From Dactylonectria macrodidyma (Eukaryota; Ascomycota; Sordariomycetes; Hypocreales; Nectriaceae), in contig JAGMUV010000014.1 in the NCBI GenBank assembly GCA_020744425.1, positions 496,001 to 560,000 on the forward strand: a stretch of DNA of 64,000 bases, given 5' to 3'. The notes under the pieces are model-generated. The model was given only the letters and a program-made list of their open reading frames with translations, made no database searches and was not told the origin of the DNA. Shown here one piece after another: positions 54,430-64,000 of the stretch (positions are counted from its first letter, which is position 1; each line of letters opens with the position of its first letter). Position numbers and translations under genes: made by a program.

Positions 54430-57372
54430 GTTGAAGATAATTAGAGCGGCTGTTTGGCCAGTGAGAGGGTGTTGGTTTGTTGTTAGAAGGGATTAATAGT
54501 TATGAAGAGTAAAAAGAACAAAATTAATACAGATGAACTAAAGACGTAGGGTGCGACTCAGCACCCAGCATACCGGCGTCTTGGGAAAGATATTTGCAGA
54601 AAAAGCAATTCAAAGGGTAGGCATCGCAAGGGGCCACGGAACCTTTATCAAGACTGGACAGAGCAAACCTGAGAGCCGGCAGAGTAGTCAACGTCGCCAC
54701 CGCACGCCGCTCCGGTTGGCTCGGTCCAGGATAACCGTGCGGGTGGACCGTGACGAGTCCAGAATCCAGGACTTGCTACCAAGGTCAAACAACAGCCAGA
54801 CTTTAATTCTCCGCGAGCCCCCCAGAGTCTCCACATGGCTTTGTCCATGTGGCGATGGGACAAACCTCAGAGGTGCGGCTGCATCCGACCACGGTCCCGG
54901 AGCACAAAGAGGAGCTCGGTTTGCGGTCCACTTCACCTTAAGTTGTCTCCTAGCGTCATGCAGGGGCTTCACCACGCGAGTCGCATCCCGCTCAATAATG
55001 ACGGTGGCTAGCAGATAGAGATAGGGATCCGAGGCGCCCAAATCTACACTACCAAGGTAACATCCGAGGGGCAAATCAATAGCACCCGAGGGGGCAAATC
55101 TATAGCACACGTGCTATGCAGGGCAGAACCAAAAGGGCCAATGGAGCCGAGCGAATGTCAGTCTGTCTCACGGGCCTCTGTTTGAAAGTGGAAGTGGCTG
55201 CATCCAAACCATGGGTAAGAATCTCCACTCCTGTCATGATGGAAATTCGGGCTGATCTTTTAACTTCCGTGCCCTGACACCATCGTGCGGGGCTTTTACC
55301 GAAGATGGACTGGTCGGCACCAATTAGCCAACCCACCGGAAGCCAGGACGTGCGCGAATGCGTAAGATGTTACCTTCGGCAGATGTCGAGTCGACGGTGC
55401 CGTGCTCAGTTGACACTAGCTAGTCAGTTTCTCAGTGATATCAGATCATCTAAAGACCATCGTCCGTAGGAAGGCATTCTAGTTCATAACACAAACCCCA
55501 AGAGACATCCTTGGTGTGGATCTGCTAGTACAGTCCGGCTCTGTGAACATGTGGGGTCGTCAGTTACAACCTACAATTGAAACGCAACGCCTTACGTCCC
55601 TGAACTATACTTGTACAGGGATTCCATGTCCGGCACTAACGATACCCAAGTCACCTGCTTAATAGGATAGTTTGGCCTATGATTTTATACTTCGTTGCGG
55701 CTTTGTTTCCGCTCTAGTTGCGGACGCTCGCTTCGGTTACATGGCTTCCGCTTCCAGTAAGGGTTCCGATCTCTCCATGTAGGCAGGTAGTAGCCCCGAC
55801 TTTCAACCCTGACTTCGTCCCATACCCCAGCTCTTCACGTCGTTTGCCTCTTGCCTGACACCTTCTGTTTCAGTGCCGAAGCCGCTAGGACTCATACCCC
55901 GTATCCACTCCGTCAGTTCCGCTAAGCCACAACAAACTAGATGCGAAGAGATGCAGACTCATCGGTTGCCTATACCAGCCCTTGATAATTCCGCAATGAG
56001 CCGCAATAACCGCGTGGAGGCTTTCTTCTTAGCTTGGGCTATTATCTTTTATGGCAAGGATCCCGCGAGCTCTAGATACAGACAGGCAAGAGGATGATCG
56101 TAGGAGTTGGACCGCGGTCATATTCACAACTGTGCAATCAGGACAGCATAGCCCTAAAAGTTTTGCTGTTTAGGCCGAAACACACCTGCAGGCTACATTT
56201 ACCCGGTCCCACGAAACCGCTGGGTCCGTTCACCGACGCCTCAAAGCTCCGACAAAAGTGAGAAGGCCCGATCTCTGTTGCCCGACCTTTGAGGAAGGTG
56301 AGAAGGCCCGATCTTCGTTGCATGACCTCTGAGATGGGAGGCACTTATCAATGTGGTCTGGTGAAGCTATCTTGTTTGAATTGTAGGGCGCGGCCAGGAT
56401 TACCGATGTCACTTTGTACTCTATCACGGACACCCTACCTGTGTCAGTCTGTCGTCACCAATACAACTCCCTCATCTCATAAAGTCCTCGGTAAGAAGAA
56501 GCCATGGCCGCCAAATTCTTGAAAGGATAGTTGGGCGTTGTTTGATGACATGACTTCAACATTACTGATCATCAGCTCCCGTCTAGCACACTGGCATTGG
56601 GGCAGTATGCGAGATATTCATTATGCATTCGAGGAATTTGGTCAACGCGTGACTCATTTGAGCTATTTCTTTATCCTTGTCACATCTTGGTAAGGAACGA
56701 AAAGCGCCATCATTGGTAGAAATAAATGTGGCAAGCCTAGGTAAATAGCCAATTGGCGACCAGCTCATTCGAGAGGGAGTTGTTGGTACAATGGCGAGAG
56801 GTACAGTCATGCGTATTCAACATTGTATATCCAGCAGATTGAAGTCTCATGGTTAGTATATTGGAGTATTGCTATTGGGGCTGTATTTCCACTATAGATT
56901 GAGCAATACTTCTCTCATTACGAGTGAGGCCGAGGATCGAGAGCCCCCCGCAAGAGCGTAACCATAGAGGGTGCCCCGACGCTGCCGCCTCGGGGCGGAG
57001 AGAAGGTCGTGGCAGGCCGAACGTACTCCGTTAATCTAACAAAAGATGGCTAAAGGATTAGAAATGTAAATGAAGGCGCGAGCCTTGGCGATCTCCACAA
57101 GGCGGTAGGGAATTGCCTCCACTTGATTCCTAATGAGTTATAGATGTAGCTCCAATGGCAATACCCATAGATTACTAGATGGCCTGTATTAAGGGCGAGT
57201 TGCTGACACATACTCAAAAATCACTATATGTTTCCAACGATCTACCTATGGAGCTTACAATAGCCCAGTATCTAACGTCGACACGAAGATCAAGCACGCA
57301 GACACAGAATGAACTTCGGCAAAGAGCACCCTGATTCTAAGACACCCAGTATCAACCTAACATGGTCTTACT
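54430..57372. other. 2.9 kb region without a supported gene
   Basis: Open frames near 54551-55110 on both strands have random-looking composition. The G+C content drops after ~55,400 apart from a short G+C-rich block at ~56,930-57,010 with a hairpin (GCCCCGA paired with TCGGGGC around 56,973-56,996). A 40-bp-period duplication lies at 56258. I see no tRNA. Confidence 0.5.
56258..56337. repeat. 40-bp-period direct duplication, two diverged copies
   Basis: GTGAGAAGGCCCGATCTCTG.. at 56258 recurs as GTGAGAAGGCCCGATCTTCG.. at 56298. The copies share ~85% of bases, with transitions predominating. Confidence 0.75.
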
Positions 57373-59183
57373 CTATTCCTTTGCGACAGCCGCAGGCCGA
57401 AACTGAACCACGGGACCTTGTCTTCCCGAAGTGACCCAACCTTTGATTTGGTAGTCAAATGTGTATGGGCTTCCACTCCTTGCCGTGCAACCAGATTTCC
57501 CGTGAATATGGCTGGGACCTAACCTCATGTCATAAAGATATAAGGTGCGGGCAAAGGTGACCATGAGCTCCATCCAGGCCATATTTTTCCCAACGCAAGA
57601 TCGAGGACCGATGCTGAAGCCACAAAAAGCTGCTTCCGCCGAGCCCACCAACTCCTCTGTCCAACCCTTTTCTGGGCTTACCACCCAACGTTCCGGCTTG
57701 TAGATATATGGATCCGGGAAGTAGGCCGCGTTGTGATGCATGGTGTATATGGGTGTTCCAATGATGGTGTTTTCGGGGAAGTGGTGACTTCCTGAAGTGA
57801 TTCCGCCTTTCAGTACAAGACGTGGAGCAAGTGAAGCACCTGGAGGAGCCATTCGTAGCGACTCTTTCAGGCAGGCGTAGAGGTACTCGCACGAGTTCAG
57901 TTGCGGTCCTGGTCGAATTTCGTCTTCGTCGGAGAAAGCTGAACGAACTTCTTTGCATACTTGAGCCAGAATGGCTGGGTGGTGAAGCAAGTAAAAAAAT
58001 GTCGCACTGAGAGCAACTGCAGTGGTATCGGATCCTGAATACGATGAGATAACAGCTTCGGACGCGCTAGTGATTGAGACAAACCTGCGATGATGAGCAT
58101 TAATGACTCACTCCACAACTCCTTGTCGCTGAATCCCATCCCGGTCTTTGGATCCCTGGCTTTGAGCATGTACTCAAAGCAGTCAACTTGGTCAATGTTG
58201 CTCCCGAGCTGCATTCTCTTCTTCCCCTTCTCCCGGATCCATGCACTGAAACCTTTTATTTGAGCCGAGATGGTGGCCAAGAATAAATGGTCGAGCTTTG
58301 CACGGAATACGAGAGGCTGGCCGAAACACTGGCAGAAAGTCAGCTCAATGACGCTTTAGTATTCCGGAATGATTGACGTACAGTAGCATTTCGACGGCTA
58401 ATAGTCGATAAAACGCTGGGCAAGTGCCGTAGCTTTTGCGACCCAAGCATATTGAAGCTTTCGCCGTAGCAAAGGCCGCTTATGATATCGAATCCAAGGT
58501 AGTCACAGTATCTGGCCATATCGAGCTCTGGGCCCCAAGATTCTTCCGTATCCAAAGGTTCTGTGGCTGTAGCAGGCGCGTGCTCGTGAAGAATATCAGT
58601 AAATTGACGTATATGAGTCAAGATGCGCGGTTCTAGGCCCTTCAAGGCTTTATCAGAGCACACTTGCGTCAATATTCTTCTCTTAAAGGCATGCTCCTTT
58701 TTGTCAGTGGCGCTAATCGTATTGCTGGCATGCCTGCTCGGGCTAAATACAGCATAAGCATCAGTTTTCCGCACGTTTGCTCGAACAGCGTAAATGTCCA
58801 TCATGGCGGGTTGCGAGTTCATCGATATTGAGTTTGGCCCAAACCGGACAACCTCGCCTGTCACCAGTTAGATACGAAGCCTTCAAAGCCGGGTACAATC
58901 TCAAGACTTGCCATATTTCTCATGCCATTCTAGGAACTTCAAGTGCATATCACCCTTCCAATAGTGGAATGCGGAATACCAGTTCGTGACTTTCGCTAGA
59001 ATTGGCCCAGGGTGTCTCGCGAGAGGATGAAAGAAAATCCGATAAGATACGAGACCCAAGATCTACGTAAGTGTGAGTGAGTGGTCAAGAATGCAGATAG
59101 AGCTTGGGAGGGCGGGTGCTCACATAGAAAAGCAAGGCGAACAACGCCAACTCCACGACACCCTTCGAAATTAGAAACATCAT
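57373..59183 (-). CDS. Cytochrome P450 monooxygenase
   Basis: Exons 59183-59124, 59062-58912, 58857-58382, 58328-58085 and 58034-57373 give 530 residues with consistent phases. A membrane anchor ([20 protein letters not shown]) and a proline hinge ([13 protein letters not shown]) are followed by [14 protein letters not shown]. The I-helix oxygen-binding motif is AGSDTT at ~310-315, the ExxR motif KESLR near 368, PERW near 425, and the haem-binding [10 protein letters not shown] with the axial Cys near 457, so the enzyme is intact. The pattern resembles the benzoate para-hydroxylase/isotrichodermin-hydroxylase-like fungal clans. The substrate is unknown. Intron 2 (58911-58858) uses a GC donor. 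No backbone synthase or other tailoring gene sits next to it. A TATA box lies ~90 bp upstream. Confidence 0.9.
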
Positions 59184-61305
59184 CGCGACTGAATGGGGTC
59201 TACAACGGGACTTGAGAAACGAAGAACAAGCAGAATCAGAATCAGATAAGGGAATATGAAAAAAGCGGAATTTATAGATTGCGTGTCTTTTGTTATCAAT
59301 GACCAATGCCATGCCTGCCAGCAGTGGCAAGGGGGTTCGCGAAGGCCCCAAAATCCAGCTCTGTCCATTCATATCGCGCATGATGGTCAATGGCGCATGG
59401 ACAGAGGCTTGCGACACGTTGCAGCATTCCTGGCTCCACCATCCTGCTTCCATAATGTCCCAAAATCCGCTTGAGGCAGCTGACTCTGTGTTTTTCGACC
59501 AACAGAACATCTATAAAAAGAAAGAATTGATGTTCAAAGCGGACGCTCAGCCCACGTTTGGGCTAGTTCAACTCGCCTGCCCGTACCCGTTGCATGGGTA
59601 GTTGAATGCGGCAAACGGGCCGTAACGGCGCGGAAGCATGTGAAAACTGCAGGTGTTCCACTCCAAAATAATAGGATAATTTACGAGAGCGACAGAATAC
59701 GTAGATAAGGGAAAAGCTAGACCTACCTGAGATGGCTGCCGAAGAGGCACAACTGGATACGTCCTTTCAGAGGTTAGAAGAGCAAACTACGTCAAGACGA
59801 CAAGTTCGGCGCGTTCAATCTCTTCCGGGTTATGGATAATAGGGTAAACGAGCAAAAGGATGAATCCGGCAGTGCGTCGGGCGCAAACGGAGCACAGTTA
59901 CGTTGACCCTTGCATGAATATGCGGATCCGCCCCCCCGGAAGTGCTACGCTCTTGCTTTTCAGAATCTCACCAAGGTCCAATACAATGGTAATCACTGAG
60001 GCTGTGTCATTTCATCGAAATGAGTTGTCCTGTGCCCTGACCACTCAACATCTCAGACACCGGTGGGGGTTGATGGACCTGAGGTGGACCCCATCGAAGC
60101 ACGTCCATGGCTCAGCCCTACTCTTGACCAGGGCGGTGATATGGGATTATTAATAAACTCGATTTGCGTCTTGGGGGCCAGGGCGGAGCATTCTAGACAT
60201 CTCAGTCGCCCAGTCGAATCCCAGCAAGGCCAACTGAGTTTAGAGGGAGCGAAGGATCATGAGGCGATTGGCATGGACACCAGATAAGCCAGGACAGCAG
60301 CAGTAATGTTGTACGAAGGAAGCCAATATGCGCCCTGAGAACCACGGCCTAAAATATTACCAACATTTGACCAATTTGTTCTAGTGTATCATGTCGAGAT
60401 CCCAATGCTACCTTAGGCTGACAGGCTCTGAAAATCCCAATCTATCCCAATCTACTATTTGCTAGGGGATGGATGACACGAACTCCTAGTCGTGACACTA
60501 ATAGTTTCTCAGTCCATTTATTCTTCTTCTAGGTCCAGATACTCCTTTTGAACATGCGCTCCAGCCGCTTACTTTCAAGTGCCGGGTGGCTGTCTTTGGG
60601 CGAAGGATTTAGCTTGACATGGACCTGAAGGGGAATACAGGGCGACGTAGGATGGTTTATTCGACATTAACATGGGTTCTCTCAGAATCAATGGCAAGCA
60701 AATTATTGATGACCGAACATTATCGCTCTGAGAATCGTGGAGCAAATGCCGTCAGTCCGACTGCGTGGGATACAACTAACTGAATAGTAGATTCTTGAAT
60801 GGCAGAAAGCTCCCCTGTTTCTTATCGTAAGGGGTTTCTATTTTAATACAGATAACCAGGAAAAGCCCATGCGATCACGCCTTTTGAAAGCGGAAGTTTC
60901 TGGTCCGACCCGCCAATTAGACGATGCCGCTCAGCCCGCGGCTCGGACCACAGTCTTTTAGCCTGAAAACACCCTCGGCATCTTGAATACTGTCTTAATT
61001 TGCTTATTCATCAACTGAAGAATTGTTTTCAGATTCACACAATGATGGTTATCTTCAATCCGCGTTTCAGCGTTTCTCCATGAAGCCGTCACCACCAAGT
61101 CATGCTTTGTGTCGCGCTCACTGAGTTGGCGGATGGTGGCTACAACCACACAGTAAGCGGCTGATAGCAATTGATTCCAAAGGCTCACGTTTTTTCTTTT
61201 GATATCCCTGGCCACAAAACTATCCTAAAAATCTCGAAAAGCTGAAAGAAGTCGTTCAGTGATAAATCCAAGCGTCGTTTCTCCGGCGATGTTGGGTCTA
61301 GTTGG
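59184..61305. other. 2.1 kb region without a supported gene
   Basis: Short frames only (for example 60958-61215 minus, 85 residues), none with a recognisable motif. It includes the P450 promoter at its left end. Confidence 0.5.
59271..59276 (-). promoter_or_regulatory. TATA box of the P450 gene
   Basis: TATAAA on the minus strand, ~90 bp before the ATG at 59183. Confidence 0.4.
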
Positions 61306-62103
61306 TTACTTGCGGTTCAAGAGTTTATCCTTTAAGCTGGAGATGGAGAATCCTCTTTGCCGGGGCGTAGGATCTGCTGAGCTTAGATCTTTGCTTAACT
61401 TTTCTCTCCGTGCCACACTGGCCGCCTCACGCGACATCTTACTAACAATCGCTCGGCCAGTCATCTCTTCGATGACGGCTTGCCCAAGTACCTGTGCAGT
61501 GAAGGCCGGGACGCGAAGAAACTTGGCATGGATGTTCTGGCAAAACTCCTCCCCTTCCTCAACTGAGACCATTCTCTCCATCTGAGGACGATCTGTTCTG
61601 GCACCATAAACCCATACAGGTTTGCCCGTTTCTCTGTACCCAAAAGCCTTGGTGTGGGCGGTTCGAAGAAACTCGAAACTGTCTCGGTTGGTAACATCAT
61701 ACACCAGCAAGAAGCCGTCTGTTCCCCTCAGGTAGGGCTCAAGGATCGTGCTAGAAGCGATATATGTTTTCCCAATGCACATTTTCAAGTCGACGGTCAC
61801 AGGGTGCTCCGCAACCTGAACCGTCATTTCGTAGCCACCATCCAAATTTGCCTTGATTTGTTGAGGGAAAGCCCGGCGAGTAAGCTTGGTGATTTGTTAG
61901 CCGGTCTGCCCATTCACACCAAGGCCATGATGACTTGGCACAAAGGGGGTGATGTTACGACCTACCCGTGCAAGACTTCCACTTCCGTGTGCGTTTCCAT
62001 GTGCACCGATGACGGAGATTTTGATGTCGATGGGCTCCTGATCAGCCACATAGTTTGCCACTGCCGTCTTCTCCTCCTCGCTCAGAGGTACGTTTGCGGT
62101 CAT
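61306..62103 (-). CDS. Ras-like small GTPase homologue lacking GTP-binding motifs
   Basis: Exons 62103-61966 and 61884-61306 give 238 residues. An alternative in-frame ATG at 62145 would add 14 residues; 62103 has the better context (AAAATGACC). The Ras fold is recognisable from YLRGTDGFLLVYDVTNRDSFEFL and the C-terminal helix (VIEEMTGRAIVSK). The nucleotide-binding motifs are not: the P-loop position reads VIGAHGNAHGSGSLA without GK[ST], the DxxG position reads DLKMCIGKTY, and the N/TKxD position reads GARTD. The C-terminus ends LLNRK with no CaaX box, so prenylation is unlikely. It is either a pseudo-GTPase with a binding role or a gene losing function. The frame is open throughout, which argues against an old pseudogene. 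Confidence 0.68.
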
Positions 62104-64000
62104 TTTGCTTTGATGTTTGTTGAGATGAAGATGGGACGAAAGCATCGCTACTGCCTTCTTGAAGGCGAGATTAGCGCCTTAGCCTGGGTTTCATCACAAG
62201 GTTGGCATTTCGCCATCAACAAGCGAATCACAGATGACAGACCCACGCCATCCCAATTAATTCAAAACGGGAGCTGACAAGGGTGAGAAAGTTTGCAAAA
62301 AAAAAAAACTGAGCGTTGAGTTTGATGCAAAAACAAACTCGACGGGCATCGCTGCAGAGTCTGGCAAGAGGCCCTTGACGTCGATCGCATCAATTTGGGC
62401 ATAAAGCGGGTGGGATCACCAGGAGCGGGAATCGCCGTATCTGACCCGAGTAGTAGTGCGACACGATCTCAGATTGCGAATGAAGCTTCCCCTAATTAAG
62501 ATGTAGCCCTTAGAACACTGTGTCGACGACTGTTGGTGGGGTGATAGGACCCTCCTTAATTTCCCGTCTAAATTTCAACAAGTCAACCACAATCACAGCC
62601 CCATTGTCCAACTCTTGGCGTTTCAGAAGAACCTTAAAAGTTAGCTTTATGGAAAGAGTCAATAAGCAAGAAACTGGCAGGAGATTCACACTCCCAATGG
62701 CTTTTCCCTGATCTGTCTATTAGATGTAGTAAATTGACTGCGACGGTGTAATTGACTTACACACTCCGCCGTAGACCTCGGGAGAGGGTGGCAGCCTTCC
62801 TCCAGTGCAACTACAATGCAAGATCAATCCTAATCTCCATTCCATTGCCTCCTCCACGCATGATGTTTCTCAAGTCCCTATAGAGGCCTTGACTAGTTGC
62901 TCTTACATCACATATCACTGACTAAACTTCCCAAAAGAACTTTCATTTGTATCGAGGTGATATTTGGGTCGCATGAAAACTCAGAGATGTGGATATGTAG
63001 GACCCCGAACCTAGAGTTGTCGCCGGATCCGCTGTAGAAAAGGTGAAGAGCCTCATCCCAGGCTGCCGGATCGAATGCTTACGAATCTTGGCGGGCAAAA
63101 TATGACAACTATTCAAGTTGAGCACATCTGAAGCGATACTCTCGCCATCTATACGGCCACGCACACATCTCACATCTCATAGAATTTAACGGCGATATCA
63201 ACCGCTAATGCCAGGAGTAAAATGCCAATAAGGAGCCAGAGATACAAGAGCGGCAATTTGCCATTAGTATCTTCAAAGATATATCATGGATATAATTAAT
63301 TGTAATAACAGCCAAAGGCTGTGAATTATGAACTGTAGATGAGTGAGTCAGCATCTGACGTGCTTCCAGATCTTACGCCGCTCAAATGGCAACGTTGAGA
63401 TACGATTTGAAATATCTGCCTACTATGTCGGCCTTTAAAACTAGAAGAAAGGCTCAAACTGGGAAAAGACTAATTGAAAGTGTTTAGGATGTAGCAAAAA
63501 TATGGTGGTTGAAATAGAATCTTAGACAAATACTAACATAACGGCTGATCATCACAGTCCACCTCGTGACGACCAAGTAGCAAGAATGAGTAAAGATTTG
63601 ACCTACATAAGCGGTCACTGAAGTTTTGGTTGTGTTTATAAACCTCACAAAGGCAGTGGCCTATTACCTATGTCAATGTTTTGGTGGTGGTGGGAGACAA
63701 CCTAGATGCAAACCAGCCCGTGATTCAGTACGGGGAGAACAGAAGAGAGAACTCGCTCCCGAAAGATCGACGAAACTCTTACGCTTGATGACTACTGGTA
63801 ATAGAGAGAGATGCTGTGACTCCTGTGACTCTTCTGGTAAAGGGACTAGATGTATTCAATATGTACTTCAAACTCAAAGACTCAAGAGGAAGATAGATCG
63901 TTGGTTGACTGATCAGTGGCATACTTTCAATAAGCGTCAACTACAAACATCGAAATCACGCTAACACTCTTCAAATACGCAATAGGAAATCTTTAAGTGA
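62104..64000. other. 1.9 kb AT-rich end of window without a supported gene
   Basis: A minus frame at 62943-63173 and a plus frame at 63626-63964 have no family content; the latter has no ATG at its start and ends CDSCDSSGKGTRC.. with a basic tail. Either could be part of an exon of a gene outside the window. Confidence 0.45.

Noticed and set aside
56930..57010. G+C-rich block as an RNA gene
   Set aside because: A 7-bp hairpin is visible, but there is no match to a tRNA, 5S rRNA or snRNA pattern that I can recognise.

Overview
The window is nuclear DNA of a filamentous ascomycete (Pezizomycotina), most likely a Sordariomycete. Genes are split by short introns (about 48-131 nt) with GT-AG or GC-AG ends and CTRAC-type branch points. 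The families are typical of this group: a CFEM receptor of the Pth11 type, an HsbA-like secreted protein, an RTA1 exporter, a single-chain cytochrome P450, a DUF7708-type protein, an AAA ATPase with a long N-terminal domain, and a fungal Mx-like dynamin. There are no operons, and I found no convincing tRNA, rRNA or CRISPR array.

Layout. 0-16.7 kb is housekeeping and conserved: the end of a Gln/Ala-rich protein, the ribosome assembly factor Rsa4, a 6.4 kb regulatory gap, a TPS3/TSL1-type trehalose synthase regulatory subunit, a branched-chain aminotransferase with a perfect Gcn4/CPC1 site, a secreted HsbA-like protein and a small Cys-rich protein. 16.7-21.4 kb is a decayed, gene-poor stretch with a 1.2 kb element bounded by ~130 bp inverted repeats and several broken coding remnants. 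21.4-36.1 kb carries accessory genes: an RTA1 exporter, a molybdopterin oxidoreductase, an 11-exon sterol-glucosyltransferase-like gene, a rhamnosidase-like gene broken by one nonsense codon, and a 5'-truncated subtilase tail. 38.3-52.0 kb holds a dynamin-like GTPase, a head-to-head pair (AAA ATPase and DUF7708/STAND-like protein), a cation diffusion facilitator with a manganese-type signature, a disordered protein and a zinc-finger protein. 52.9-64 kb has a CFEM GPCR, a P450 and a Ras-like protein without recognisable GTP-binding motifs, separated by long stretches in which I see no genes.

How the genes relate. Most genes stand alone. The accessory genes do not form a recognisable metabolite cluster, because no backbone synthase is present. 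The strongest gene-gene link is the divergent pair at 41.4-46.5 kb, which shares a 443 bp promoter and joins an AAA ATPase with intact motifs to a partner whose P-loop is degenerate. Gene models were assembled by hand from reading frames and splice signals. Family names come from recognised motifs, not from a database search.
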